Positions 31,965 to 41,671 are shown, numbered from the stretch's first letter. The stretch is DNA of 64,000 bases from CAYPPG01 sp964412555 (GCA_964412555.1 CAYPPG010000018.1:51275-115274), one strand, 5' to 3'. Notes: generated from the letters alone by a model not told the origin. A program made the numbers and translations.

Positions 31965-33146
31965 CTAATCGATTTTATACAGATGCACATCATATACCTG
32001 AAACTCATCTTCAAATCGCCCCTTCACAATCTCAAGCGTTCTATCCTCACCGATTACTGAGACTTTCGAAGCCGAGACTTCTTTCGGCACCGTAAACACT
32101 GCTTTCGTCGGAGCATTCCGCATCCCCACTGCAAAGACATAATATGCGTCCTTATCTCGTTTGACTAATATATCGACCGGCACATTCTCTTTCAGTGATT
32201 TCACCGTAACGGCATCTTCAATCGAAGGCCGGTTCAGAATCGGAGCCAATTCATGAATTTGACGGTTCAGCGCAGTGACGGCCGCCAGCATTTGCGGATC
32301 ATCCAGCAACGCGTCTTCGTTGAATGCCGGTTGGAACTCATGTACGAAATAGATGATCCCCATCGAGCCGTGAATGATCGACATCCACACTTCGGCGCGA
32401 ACCTGATGCGGAGTGGCTTTGTGTTCGACGTCGCTGATGTGAGTGCATTCGATACAATTCCAGATGATTTTTTCGTCATGGCTCCATTTACGCAGACGGT
32501 CGATCCCCTTCGCTACATACCATAAATAGTTTTCGCCGTCCGGCTTGCGCAGACCGACAACCGGATAGACATCGAACGAAAGAATATCGCAGCCTTTCAC
32601 ATAAGTTAGGTAATCTTCCGGCTTTCCCCATCGTCCACGTCCTTTCCATTCATCGTTGGCGACTCCCTGGCCGAGATTGAGAAAAATGGGGCGGGTTGGA
32701 TCCTTGGCAGCGAGTTTTTTATAATCATCGACAATCTTTTGCGGTTTGATAGGCGGACCGTAGGTTCGTTTCCCTGTAACCGGATCGGTCACCGGTTGTG
32801 CGTTGTCCGGTTCGTCGCCGTGCATCCAACCGATGATGGTTTTATCGTCGAGATGGGATAGCCCCACTTGATTTTGAGCGCAGATGACCTGCATTCCCGC
32901 GCGATCCAATGCGGTTAGTTGCTCTTTCGTCGGTCCTTTCCACAAACCGACATAGACATTGATGCCGGCGGCTTTGTACCGTTCCACATTCTTCGGGTTT
33001 TGCAGCCAGACGGCAATGGGGAAATACTCGAGTGATTTCGGCGGGCCGTTTTCCCACAAGGCATACGCATTTTCATTCTCTGTTTGGGTACAAACAGTCT
33101 GCGGAATGATCATTGCAATCATGATAAGAATAGAAACAGTACGCAT
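31965..33146 (-). CDS. Secreted TIM-barrel glycosidase-like protein
   Basis: A 393-residue protein with signal peptide (MRTVSILIMIAMIIPQTVC; a lipobox is not clear). The barrel part begins with YFPIAVWLQNPKNVERYKAAGINVYVGLW, a typical strand-helix start of GH42/GH5-like clans. Candidate catalytic acids are Glu in GWMHGDEPDNA and Glu in IWNCIECTHI, with FDVYPVVG between them. The last 90 residues form a beta-sandwich-like tail. A retaining glycosidase acting outside the cytosol is likely, the specific sugar is not known. Monocistronic and leftward. Confidence 0.75.
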   Translation of the reverse strand: MRTVSILIMIAMIIPQTVCTQTENENAYALWENGPPKSLEYFPIAVWLQNPKNVERYKAAGINVYVGLWKGPTKEQLTALDRAGMQVICAQNQVGLSHLDDKTIIGWMHGDEPDNAQPVTDPVTGKRTYGPPIKPQKIVDDYKKLAAKDPTRPIFLNLGQGVANDEWKGRGRWGKPEDYLTYVKGCDILSFDVYPVVGLRKPDGENYLWYVAKGIDRLRKWSHDEKIIWNCIECTHISDVEHKATPHQVRAEVWMSIIHGSMGIIYFVHEFQPAFNEDALLDDPQMLAAVTALNRQIHELAPILNRPSIEDAVTVKSLKENVPVDILVKRDKDAYYVFAVGMRNAPTKAVFTVPKEVSASKVSVIGEDRTLEIVKGRFEDEFQVYDVHLYKID

Positions 33147-33416
33147 GGTTTTCTTCCCTCTTATTTTTTTACTGCGATTCTACGATCTGTGTACAACCTG
33201 GAGAAAATCCATTTCCAGTGATTATATAGGAATGATAGTTTCAAAAAATGGATAGAGAAAATATTGAGGAAAAATGCTCTAAAATGAGCAAGATCCGGCT
33301 ATCGAGGAGGGGAACATTATTCTCTCCACATGATTTTTCCTTCCATTCAGTGTAGTATGGATATAGTTGATAAAGTTTATCATATATATTGTGAATTTCA
33401 TAAGGCGAGTAAACAG

Positions 33417-34292
33417 ATGAAATGCTATGAATTGATTGCGAAGCAAATCAAGAAGGATATCACCTCATTGGCAATTAAAACTTTAAATCTTAAAGACAGC
33501 AAAGAAATTTTTGATGCTTGCCCCAGTATACGCGATTTATTCAACAATATCCAATTGATTCTGAAAGATGCTTCGAAAGATCACGAAAAATTGAAAGAAT
33601 TCGAGAAAGAATACGAAAATCTGGATGAAATTATCTCATTTTATTTCGATCCCGAAGAGAAAGAAATCATCGAAGATTGCAAAAAATCTTCGAAGTGTTC
33701 TCAACGAGTCGTTTATTTTTTATTCACGAATTTCCCGAAAACATTCGGAGTCGACCAACGTTCCGCCGTGATTGAGAAATTGCGCAAAATGGAGCGCATC
33801 GCCGCCGGATTGAAAGGAAAACTCCACACCGATCAACGTGAATTTGTCGATTTGATGAAGAAAAAGTCCGCCGGTTATGCCTTCACCGAGTCTATCGTCG
33901 CGAAATATCTTTTCGATCTCTGTGCGAAACTCAAAACGCACAAAATCATTTACGAAACCGAAATATCCGTCCAGTCAACGTTGATCGGTCTTCTCAAACG
34001 AAAAGTGATGACCGAGTGGTTTAAAAAAGGCGATATCCTGGATCGCACTTATCACAATTCCGTCACGCAAATCATGACGGCATTTACGAAACGAGGAATG
34101 GATATTCCCAAAGTGAAATCCGCCATTCACAAAGACGTGATCTCAGAAGTGGCATCCAGCGTGAAATGCAACATCGATTTCACCAAAGAGATTCAATTGA
34201 TTTTCGAGGACATGATTCAGATTATCCAATTCTTTTTGAAAAATATGGATCAAAGTGTCCAAACCGAAAACTCTGGACTCTCTTTTGATTGA
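33417..34292 (+). CDS. Helical protein of unknown function, paralogue 1
   Basis: A 291-residue, mostly helical, Lys/Glu-rich soluble protein without signal peptide. Not recognised. It is a tandem paralogue of the next gene; both share the N terminus MKCYE-I-x-QIKKD, the block YFLFTNFPKTFG-DQR near residue 100, KLRKMER just after it, and MxEWFK-G near 200. The start is set at 33417 because it matches the paralogue's MKCYE start; the open frame reaches back to 33330 with no ribosome site. Confidence 0.75.
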   Translation: MKCYELIAKQIKKDITSLAIKTLNLKDSKEIFDACPSIRDLFNNIQLILKDASKDHEKLKEFEKEYENLDEIISFYFDPEEKEIIEDCKKSSKCSQRVVYFLFTNFPKTFGVDQRSAVIEKLRKMERIAAGLKGKLHTDQREFVDLMKKKSAGYAFTESIVAKYLFDLCAKLKTHKIIYETEISVQSTLIGLLKRKVMTEWFKKGDILDRTYHNSVTQIMTAFTKRGMDIPKVKSAIHKDVISEVASSVKCNIDFTKEIQLIFEDMIQIIQFFLKNMDQSVQTENSGLSFD

Positions 34293-34407
34293 ATACATTG
34301 AGTCACGATACGTTTTGATATATTTTTTAACATTTTGCCATATGGTATAGCATGTTTTGCTTATTGGCTTATAATGCTTATGGAGGACTTTTAATAAGGG
34401 GATACGC

Positions 34408-35289
34408 ATGAAATGCTATGAGCATATTGGACAGCAAATTAAGAAAGACCTGACCTTGCTGGCGATGGGCATGTTCAAACTGCAAAAAGGCAAAGAAGTT
34501 TTCGACGCCTGCCCCGGCACGCGTGAAACATTCAATACGATTCAAATTATTTTGAAAGGCGCATCGGAAGAATCGCAGGAATTGAATAAAATTGAGGAAA
34601 AATATGGCAATCTGGATGAAATCATCGAGTATTTCTACGACACGAGCGACAAAGAAGCCTTGCAAGATATGTTGCAATCCGCCAAAAGCTCGCTGAAGAT
34701 CATCTATTTTCTATTTACCAACTTCCCAAAAACATTCGGCTTGGATCAACGAACCGCCGTTACCGAAAAACTGCGCAAAATGGAGCGTTTGACAAAATTA
34801 CTCAAAGGGAAACTTTATGGCGACAAAAGGCAATTTATCGAAGTGATGCAGAAAGAAATCGTCGGCTACGTCAAAGTCAAAACGCTTCTTGCTACTTATT
34901 TGCGCGACACCGGCGCACTTTTGAAAGCCCGAAAAACGATCTATGAATGTGAAATGTCTCTTCAATCCACCTGGACATCCCTTTTAAAAAGGAACGTCAT
35001 GGAAGAATGGTTCAAAGACGGAGAAACCATGGACCGCTCTTATCAAAATTCTTTTCTCCAAGTCATCACATCCTTGCGTAATCGCGGATTGGAAGTCCCG
35101 AAGCTCAAGCAAAAGATACATAAAAACGATCTTGTCCAAATCATGGATGTAGTAAAGGGAAACGTAGATTCTATTCGCTGGGAAGCATCCGCTCTCATGG
35201 ATATGGTCAAAATATCTTCAATTTTTTTACAAAAGGTAAAAGAAGGGTTGAAGACGGATCAATCGGATGTGTTGATGGATGAGGAATGA
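34408..35289 (+). CDS. Helical protein of unknown function, paralogue 2
   Basis: A 293-residue paralogue of the gene 115 bases upstream, aligning without large gaps over its whole length. Shared invariant blocks are FDACP near residue 32, NLDEII near 70, YFLFTNFPKTFG, DQRTAVTEKLRKMER and EWFKDGETMDRSYQNS. Helical, charged, no membrane helix. A tailless structural or signalling role cannot be decided. The ATG is preceded by aagggg. Together they form an isolated pair, perhaps with separate promoters since the gap is AT-rich. Confidence 0.8.
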   Translation: MKCYEHIGQQIKKDLTLLAMGMFKLQKGKEVFDACPGTRETFNTIQIILKGASEESQELNKIEEKYGNLDEIIEYFYDTSDKEALQDMLQSAKSSLKIIYFLFTNFPKTFGLDQRTAVTEKLRKMERLTKLLKGKLYGDKRQFIEVMQKEIVGYVKVKTLLATYLRDTGALLKARKTIYECEMSLQSTWTSLLKRNVMEEWFKDGETMDRSYQNSFLQVITSLRNRGLEVPKLKQKIHKNDLVQIMDVVKGNVDSIRWEASALMDMVKISSIFLQKVKEGLKTDQSDVLMDEE

Positions 35290-35365
35290 ATGTTACATAT
35301 GGGGTAGACACAAAGGTCTTCCTCTACATACGGAAGCTTTACAAACAAAAATCCTTACAAAATGT

Positions 35366-35396
35366 AGGGGCAATCCTGCGTGATTGCCCCTGACGT
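35366..35396. repeat. Family C-type palindrome (GTAG-headed)
   Basis: gtaggggcaatcctgcg then tgattgcccctgac: a perfect 10-base stem AGGGGCAATC/GATTGCCCCT with loop ctgcgt. It stands between the convergent paralogue 2 and HEAT-repeat genes and could serve as a hairpin at both 3' ends. Confidence 0.7.
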
Positions 35397-35429
35397 AGTT
35401 TTTTCAATATACTGAATTTATTCTTCGTT

Positions 35430-37496
35430 TTATTTCAATGGCAACGGCTCATTACTCTCATTGACGACACGCAAACTGGCAGCCCACTGCCCACCGCCGT
35501 TGAGTACTTTCAAGATGATCCGGTTTATTCCTTGCTTCAATTCTACCTTGACACTGTCTTGGTCGGGATTCCATCCGCGGTCACCGGTGAACGTATGGAC
35601 GAGTTCTCCATTGACCCAACAGAACATATCATCATCACTGCCGATTTTCAAAACAGCCGTTTGCGCTTCGGTGCTCTCCACTTCCGTATAAAGATAAGCC
35701 CCGACATTGCTGCGTGATGCCAGTGCACGTTCCAAATCGAGTTGACCGGAAGGATCGTCGACAATGACTTGTTTCCATACTACTTCCTGCTTGCCTCTTT
35801 GCACTGGTTGGGTAAGATCGATCGGCTCTTCCACACGAATATAGTCTTCTTTCTGCATACTTTCTCTGCTTCGGAATGGTCCGAGTACCCACCAATCTGT
35901 GATAAATCCCTGCTGTGCCGCCATTTCAGCAACCACTTCAGTTGCTCCCAACTGACGGAGCCGTTCTATGGATTGACGAATCTTCGAAAGATCGGTAGCG
36001 GATTTTGCTGCCTTAATGCAAAGATTGATCGCTCCTTGTTTCAAACCCGCGTTTTCCATCGTCTCGGCAACAGCGGATACAGAACCCGCGGCGGCATTCC
36101 GAATGGCGGTGTTCTTCGATTCGAGTGCATTGTTCAAAACCGGTCCGGCAGAAGGATCGGGAAGAAGACCGATTGTTTCAAGAGCCGCCACGCGTAAAAA
36201 AGTATCCGGATTCCTGCATTTATCGAGTACAATCGGCAAAGCAGATTTGTCTCCACGGTTGCCAAGAATACGAATCAATTGCGCCTGTACCATCACAGAA
36301 GAACCGTCAATCGCTTCTTTCACCGCTTTCGACACTTCATCACCTGGCATGGCGGTAATGGCGGAAGCCGCCACCTCTTGGAGACGGCCATCGGATGCAC
36401 GAATGATGCGGATCATTTTCGGTAATGCATCGGCCGTCGCGGGATCGGCGCGTTTTTCCACCAATTGGATTACAGCCAAAAGACTGTCGCCTTCCATTTC
36501 ATCGAGCAAGGCAATCAATGAACGGGTGACTGACTCACCCGGCATCCGTGCCAAGCGGTCAAGAGCAACGCCGCGAACTTCCTTATCACTGTCTTTCAGG
36601 GCATTTTTTAATTCCGGAAGCGCTTCCGCTTGTAAACAATCCGCCAGCCCGGCGATACCGGCGCATCGGGCAATAGCGAATTCAGATTGCAAAAACATCC
36701 GATATATTCCGGCCGCTTCATCGGGCATTCCCATGTCGATCAGTTCTTCGGCTACCACTAGAGCCGCGTTCGCAACCGCCTCCTGTTCTTTCTGAGTACC
36801 ATTTTGAACTCGGTCTTGGTAGATTTCTTTAATACGCGGATCAAGCATATGCGAGACCGCATCGATAACCGCAATACGAACATCTTCATTCGGATCGTTG
36901 CTGAATTTTGCCACCGCATTGAATGCGGTGGGATAGCCTTTTGCACCGAGAGATTTAATTAAAGCAACCTTCCATTCCGGTTCATGAGCACGCCCGAGCG
37001 CCTCGATGAGAACTTCCGTCGCGTGATAATCGGTGATGCGCTCAAGAGCATACCGTGCCGCTTCCCGTTCGAAAACATTGTGCAATTGTAAAGCAAGAGC
37101 ATCGGCTGCCGCTTCTCCCCCGATCAGCGAAAGTTGCATACAAGCGAATTGCTTGATATCAGGTGGATAAGGAACATTGATGACTCCGATAAGCGCTTCT
37201 TCAATGGCGGCTTTTTCTTCTTCCGCTTCCGGCCGGCAGGCTTGAAAAACAATCGATTCCACCGTCCGTTTCAACCATTTGTCTTCTGTTTTGTTTTGTC
37301 CACCCATGCGGTAAAACAGTCCGTCGATCACATCGGCGCCTTCTTTCGTCAGCGCTTCACAGGCTTTTTCGCGTTCGGATGCGTCGTTGGAATACAACTG
37401 TTCATATAATTCGGAAATATCCTGTGCCCAGACTCCGTTGAAAACACAAAATAAAAAGCACAGAACGAATACTAGTGTATATTGCAATTGTTTCAT
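35430..37496 (-). CDS. Secreted HEAT-repeat protein with C-terminal beta-sandwich
   Basis: A 688-residue exported protein: signal peptide (MKQLQYTLVFVLCFLFCVFNGVWAQ), then about a dozen HEAT/PBS-lyase-like helical repeats (residues 30-530; for example PELKNALKDSDKEVRGVALDRLA and LRVAALETIGLLPDP), then a beta-sandwich domain (540-688) starting at DWWVLGPF and containing SDDDMFCWVNGELVHTFTGDRGW and INRIILKVLNGGG, which resembles the PA14/galactose-binding-like modules of Planctomycetes secreted proteins. It likely mediates protein or glycan binding outside the cytosol. It lies 18 bases downstream of the Gfo/Idh/MocA gene and is probably co-transcribed with it. Confidence 0.85.
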   Translation of the reverse strand: MKQLQYTLVFVLCFLFCVFNGVWAQDISELYEQLYSNDASEREKACEALTKEGADVIDGLFYRMGGQNKTEDKWLKRTVESIVFQACRPEAEEEKAAIEEALIGVINVPYPPDIKQFACMQLSLIGGEAAADALALQLHNVFEREAARYALERITDYHATEVLIEALGRAHEPEWKVALIKSLGAKGYPTAFNAVAKFSNDPNEDVRIAVIDAVSHMLDPRIKEIYQDRVQNGTQKEQEAVANAALVVAEELIDMGMPDEAAGIYRMFLQSEFAIARCAGIAGLADCLQAEALPELKNALKDSDKEVRGVALDRLARMPGESVTRSLIALLDEMEGDSLLAVIQLVEKRADPATADALPKMIRIIRASDGRLQEVAASAITAMPGDEVSKAVKEAIDGSSVMVQAQLIRILGNRGDKSALPIVLDKCRNPDTFLRVAALETIGLLPDPSAGPVLNNALESKNTAIRNAAAGSVSAVAETMENAGLKQGAINLCIKAAKSATDLSKIRQSIERLRQLGATEVVAEMAAQQGFITDWWVLGPFRSRESMQKEDYIRVEEPIDLTQPVQRGKQEVVWKQVIVDDPSGQLDLERALASRSNVGAYLYTEVESTEAQTAVLKIGSDDDMFCWVNGELVHTFTGDRGWNPDQDSVKVELKQGINRIILKVLNGGGQWAASLRVVNESNEPLPLK

Positions 37497-37514
37497 CGTT
37501 CTTCCACCTCCTCC

Positions 37515-38783
37515 TTATAAATACCACGGTGCGCGGTATGGCCGGAACAGCCATAAATTCGCTTCCGGATCGTTCACAAATTCTTCCTTGACCGGATCCC
37601 ACTGCAACTTGCGTCCTAACCGTAGCGCGATATTGGCAAGATGCGCACAAGAAACGGAACGATGACCGATTTCCACATCGCAAATGGGACGTTGCCGTGT
37701 TTTCATGCTATTGATGAAATCCTGATGATGGCCTGGACTTTCATAGAGATGCACATCACCGGGGCCAAGTGTAAGATGAAGCAATTCCTTCGGTTCGGCT
37801 TCGAGACCACCACGCCACACATGCACCCAGCCGTCCGAGCCTTCGAAGCGAGTACCATGTTCAGGATTGGTGGCAATCATCTTGATGCCGTTCTCATATT
37901 CGAAATTCACATTGAAACTCGTATACGTTTCATAAATACCATCCGCGGGGAGCGTGCCGGCTCCTTCGACGGAAACCGGACCGCTTAAATCGGTGCCAAG
38001 CCCCCATTGCGCGATATCGAAGTGGTGTGCGCCCCAGTCGGTCATTTGGCCGCCGGAATAATCCCAGAACCAACGGAAATTCCAAAACGTCCGTTCCTTG
38101 TTATATTGCCGCCACGGGGCCGGACCGAGATACATATTCCAATCGAGTCCTTCCGGCGGATCGGAATCGGGTGTCCAACTGCCTGTGGGACCATTGGGCA
38201 AATACACTTTGACGGTATGGACTTTTCCGATCTTGCCGCTTTGTACCAACTCGCAGGCAAAACGGAAATTGCTGCTGGAGCGTTGCTGGCTGCCGACTTG
38301 AAATACCCGGCCATAGCGGCGCACCGCTCTCACCAGCGCTTTGCCTTCATCGATGGTCAAGGTAAGCGGTTTTTCACTGTATATATCTTTTCCCGCTTCA
38401 CACGCGGAAATATTGATGCGCGTATGCCAATGATCCGGAGTACAGACAAGGACGCAGTCGATGTCGTCCCGATCCAGCAATTCACGGAAATCGTTATACA
38501 TTTTGCAATCTTCATTGCCATACGTTCCGTCCACACGATTCTTGGCCCGTTCGGCATGCGGGACATACACATCGCAGACCGCCCGGATTTGCATCTCCCT
38601 GCTCCCAAGAAAGCGGCTCATATTGCCATATCCCTGTCCCCCGAGGCCGATGCAGCCCATCGTTATACGGTCGTTGGCGGAAGCCATCCCTTGAGAATGC
38701 GCAGAACCGGCCAGCAGAGGCATCGCCCCAAAAGCCGCGGTCGCGCTCTTCAAAAACCGACGACGATTGATATGATTTGGCAT
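37515..38783 (-). CDS. Tat-exported Gfo/Idh/MocA oxidoreductase
   Basis: A 422-residue NAD(P)-dependent dehydrogenase with a Tat signal (NRRRFLKSATAAFGAMPLLAG). The Rossmann loop is MGCIGLGGQGYGN near residue 43, and the family's EKPLTLTIDEG supplies the catalytic-pocket Lys. The C-terminal part has GGQMTDWGAHHFDIAQWGLG, the hallmark of the Planctomycetes/Bacteroidetes branch. The C-terminal sheet domain is complete. Typical of sugar dehydrogenases or glycosidases of this superfamily that act after folding with bound cofactor. First gene of the two-gene leftward unit. Confidence 0.92.
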   Translation of the reverse strand: MPNHINRRRFLKSATAAFGAMPLLAGSAHSQGMASANDRITMGCIGLGGQGYGNMSRFLGSREMQIRAVCDVYVPHAERAKNRVDGTYGNEDCKMYNDFRELLDRDDIDCVLVCTPDHWHTRINISACEAGKDIYSEKPLTLTIDEGKALVRAVRRYGRVFQVGSQQRSSSNFRFACELVQSGKIGKVHTVKVYLPNGPTGSWTPDSDPPEGLDWNMYLGPAPWRQYNKERTFWNFRWFWDYSGGQMTDWGAHHFDIAQWGLGTDLSGPVSVEGAGTLPADGIYETYTSFNVNFEYENGIKMIATNPEHGTRFEGSDGWVHVWRGGLEAEPKELLHLTLGPGDVHLYESPGHHQDFINSMKTRQRPICDVEIGHRSVSCAHLANIALRLGRKLQWDPVKEEFVNDPEANLWLFRPYRAPWYL

Positions 38784-38960
38784 TCTCTTTCCTCCTTCTT
38801 TTATGTACTGATTCAGCTACAGTCAATTTTGAAATTCAATGAACGGTTTATTGTGACAGGAAATCCCAGGAAAGGCTATGCCTAGATTGGAGCGGTGTTC
38901 TTTTTTCGGGTGATTCGCGCCTCGTTCGTCCCTGAACTCGACATTCATCATGCGCCTACC

Positions 38961-39100
38961 GGGCGAACAGCTTTCACTTTGCTGAAAAATGAGAAAATCG
39001 GGATGACAAGCCAACTTGCCAGCCGATTTGTTGTAACACAACGGCAAATCCAAGAGGATATTCATGAACTCCAAGAAAGGGGCATCCCGATTCAAAGGTG
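38961..39100 (+). pseudogene. Remnant of a WYL-type regulator's N-terminal HTH
   Basis: The frame reads LLKNEKIGMTSQLASRFVVT then QRQIQEDIHELQERGIPI, which has the spacing of the HTH_11 domain at the start of WYL regulators (helix, LAxxFxVxxRxIxxDIxxLxxxGIPI). The frame upstream and downstream does not continue the family, and no WYL domain follows. The surrounding 38784-39328 region holds no other gene that I can support. Confidence 0.45.
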
Positions 39101-39328
39101 TGTTTGGAGACTTTTTCTCGAGGAAGATGAAAAAAGTGCGAAGTGACGGTGGTTCGCGGTTTGTGATAATTTGGGAAATACTATTGACATTGGATTCCGA
39201 TTGGATATCGGAATTTTGCGATCTCACCATGATGCCGTTCAAACTTTGGATTCGGCCCAAAAATACAGTATAATGACAGATCATCTATGATTTTTGATTC
39301 TAATCTCCCGACAATAAATGGATATCCG

Positions 39329-40336
39329 ATGTTTCGTAACTGGATGCAATTCATCATATTTTCGTTGATACTCCTCGTTCTTTTTTTCTGTGATCCTGCA
39401 GTGAGTGTAGGCGATTCGGAAAAGGATATTGGTTCAAAATCCCTTTCACTCAAATCGCTAACACCAAAAATACGAGAACTCACACCGGCAGGCTGGAAAC
39501 TTTACGATGATGAAGTGCTTCACTTTACGCCGGATAACCTATATGAACAAATCAATGGCCGGGCGGAATACTTTCTTGCCTTCGACATGGTTTCTATGGC
39601 TTACGCCACTTTTGAGGGAGGCGATAACGTCAATCAGTACCTCAATGTTTCCATTTATGATATGGGGATTCCTCGGAATGCATTCGGAGTCTTTTCGGGA
39701 GAGCGATCAAAGGAGGCTTCGCCGGTACCCCTCGGCCGTGAAGCCTATCGTTCACAAGCAAACTATTATATTTGGCAGGGACAATATTACATTCAAATCA
39801 TCGCTTCCGACGCTACCAAAGAACTTCGCAATATCAGCAGGAAGATAGCCGGTAAGATCGTCGAATTTCTTCCTGATTCTGGAGAATCGGTATGGGGACT
39901 GTCCAAACTACCAAAATCCGGTTTGGTTCCCAATTCCGTTCAGTTTTTCTTGGTGGATGCGATGGGACTCGATTTCATGCACAACACCTATACAGCCCAA
40001 TATCACTTCGGTGTTTTGCAAGGGCAAGATGACAAATCCGCCCTTGATGAAAACCAGAAAAAGAACTCTGTTTACACGGTATTTCTCTCGAGATGCAATT
40101 CACAGGAATCCGCTCAAGAGAGGATTTCGAAGTACCGGGATTTTTTCGATCGATATGGGAAAGAGACTCAAGTCATACAAGTTGACGGCGTTGAAATATT
40201 GTCCTGTAATGTGGGTGGGAAATATGATCTCGTTTTTCAGAAAAAGAATCTTGTTGCAGGCATTACCTCCATTGAAAACAGAAATGAAGGAGTTCATACT
40301 GCACTAAATTTCTGGAAAAAACTGGGGAGCGTATAA
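39329..40336 (+). CDS. Secreted DUF6599-like protein
   Basis: A 335-residue protein with hydrophobic N-terminal signal (MFRNWMQFIIFSLILLVLFF). The mature part contains the family-like run EQINGRAEYFLAFDM, then MGIPRNAFGVFSGER, and later FLPDSGESV, a pattern I associate with DUF6599, common in Acidobacteria and Hydrogenedentes. Its biochemical role is not known. ATG 39329 is favoured because it begins the signal peptide; ATG 39287 would add 14 polar residues and has no ribosome site. Confidence 0.75.
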   Translation: MFRNWMQFIIFSLILLVLFFCDPAVSVGDSEKDIGSKSLSLKSLTPKIRELTPAGWKLYDDEVLHFTPDNLYEQINGRAEYFLAFDMVSMAYATFEGGDNVNQYLNVSIYDMGIPRNAFGVFSGERSKEASPVPLGREAYRSQANYYIWQGQYYIQIIASDATKELRNISRKIAGKIVEFLPDSGESVWGLSKLPKSGLVPNSVQFFLVDAMGLDFMHNTYTAQYHFGVLQGQDDKSALDENQKKNSVYTVFLSRCNSQESAQERISKYRDFFDRYGKETQVIQVDGVEILSCNVGGKYDLVFQKKNLVAGITSIENRNEGVHTALNFWKKLGSV

Positions 40337-40378
40337 ATAAAAATGAGCAATATCTCATCCTGAAGGGGGGTGTTTCTG

Positions 40379-40464
40379 CCACCCCTGCAGGGTGGAATTT
40401 TACGCTTGTTGATCGTTTCCAGGGGCGATGCCCACTGGCTAACATCTTTAATCCCGTTGGGGTA
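40379..40464 (+). repeat. Family A interspersed repeat
   Basis: ccacccctgcagggtgg, core ccaggggcgatgcccactgg and terminal module atcccgttggggtat; a partial extra terminal module (atcctgttggagtaa) follows at 40498-40512. It begins 43 bases after the DUF6599 gene. Confidence 0.75.
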
Positions 40465-40525
40465 TTTTTTTTTCACTAATGGATAGATATCATCTTTAAT
40501 CCTGTTGGAGTAAATTTTTTCACTA

Positions 40526-40566
40526 AGGGGTAACAGGGTCAAGACGCCAGGTCTGCCCCTGCTGAA
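40526..40566. repeat. Degenerate family D REP
   Basis: aggggtaacagggtcaag then acgccaggtctgcccctgctg: the GTA-head and the cagg...cctg arms are kept but the stem has mismatches. It follows the family A copy and precedes the first aldo/keto reductase gene. Confidence 0.5.
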
Positions 40567-40633
40567 ATGCTCAATCAAGAATAGACCTCACTTCCCCTTG
40601 TTACCACCTGATAAAAAAACGTGGAGGTATCAC

Positions 40634-41671
40634 ATGAACGGAAATGAAAAAGGAAATCCGATGGACAGGCGTACATTTATCAGTCTCTCCACAGCCGCAG
40701 TGACAAGTTCCGCTTGGGTTTCGGCAACCGGTTCAGAGAAAAAAGAAACAGAGCAAGCGGTGCATCGCAATGAACGTTCCTCGATGACCTATCAAAAGTT
40801 GGGACGAACCAACTTTCAATCTAGCCGTTTGGTGTTCGGCTGCGGCGCTGCCCTGATCGGTGGAAGAGGGGTACGTTTGCTTGACCGCGCTTTTGAGGCA
40901 GGGATCAATCATTACGACGTCGGTTCGGATATCTATTATAAAGGCAGTGAGGAGACGTTGGCTCCGTTCATGAAAGCTCACCGTGATGAGATTTGGGTAT
41001 CCTCGAAAGCTCCACTTGGCGCGATAAATGTTAAACCGGATGATCCGATCACGGTGGAGCAAGCCAAAAATGCCGCGAAATTTTGGACCAAACTCCTGAA
41101 TGCCAGTCTGAAAGATTTACAAACGGACTATGTCGATGCCTATTATCTCATGGCAGTTAGCAATCCGGCTTTGATCAGCAGCGAAGAGATTTACCAAGCG
41201 TTTCTCGACGCGAAATCGGCAGGCAAAGTTGGATATTTCGGTTTGAGCACCCATAAAAATGCACAGAAAATTGTAGAAGCGGCCATAGAAACCGGTTGGT
41301 ACGATATTGCCATGATCGGCATCACACCCGCCGGCTGGTACAACTGGGATACAAAACAACTTGAAAAGGACACCCCTGTACTGACGAAAATTCAACCTTT
41401 GTTGGAACGAACAAGCCAGGCGGGAATCGGATTGGTCGGCATGAAAACCGTCCGCTATCTCGCCCCCATGAAATCCGCCGGCAAAGGGGATCCGACTGCA
41501 TTCGATCATGTCTATGATGAAGAATTCAAGAAAGCGGATCTAACTCCATTTCAACGCGCCTATGGCTATGCTCTTAAACACGGACTGGATGTCGTCAACG
41601 CGGATATGCAAAATTTCAAACACCTCGAAGAGAATATTCTTGCTGCAACCACTCCCCATTCTTCATCTTGA
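40634..41671 (+). CDS. Exported aldo/keto reductase with altered active site
   Basis: A 345-residue AKR with a Tat-like N terminus (MDRRTFISLSTAAVTSSAWVS). Tetrad positions: Asp in NHYDVGSD, Tyr in DIYYKG and Lys in WVSSKAP are present, but the strand that usually ends LH reads DAYYLMAV, so the catalytic His is Met. This suggests altered or lost reductase activity. The NADPH-binding end is HGLDVVNADMQNFKHLEENI. ATG 40634 has ggaggt five bases upstream. It leads a rightward run of four genes. Confidence 0.82.
   Translation: MNGNEKGNPMDRRTFISLSTAAVTSSAWVSATGSEKKETEQAVHRNERSSMTYQKLGRTNFQSSRLVFGCGAALIGGRGVRLLDRAFEAGINHYDVGSDIYYKGSEETLAPFMKAHRDEIWVSSKAPLGAINVKPDDPITVEQAKNAAKFWTKLLNASLKDLQTDYVDAYYLMAVSNPALISSEEIYQAFLDAKSAGKVGYFGLSTHKNAQKIVEAAIETGWYDIAMIGITPAGWYNWDTKQLEKDTPVLTKIQPLLERTSQAGIGLVGMKTVRYLAPMKSAGKGDPTAFDHVYDEEFKKADLTPFQRAYGYALKHGLDVVNADMQNFKHLEENILAATTPHSSS

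Noticed and set aside
38007..38885. 292-codon frame antisense to the Gfo/Idh/MocA gene
   Set aside because: Shadow of a well-supported oxidoreductase.
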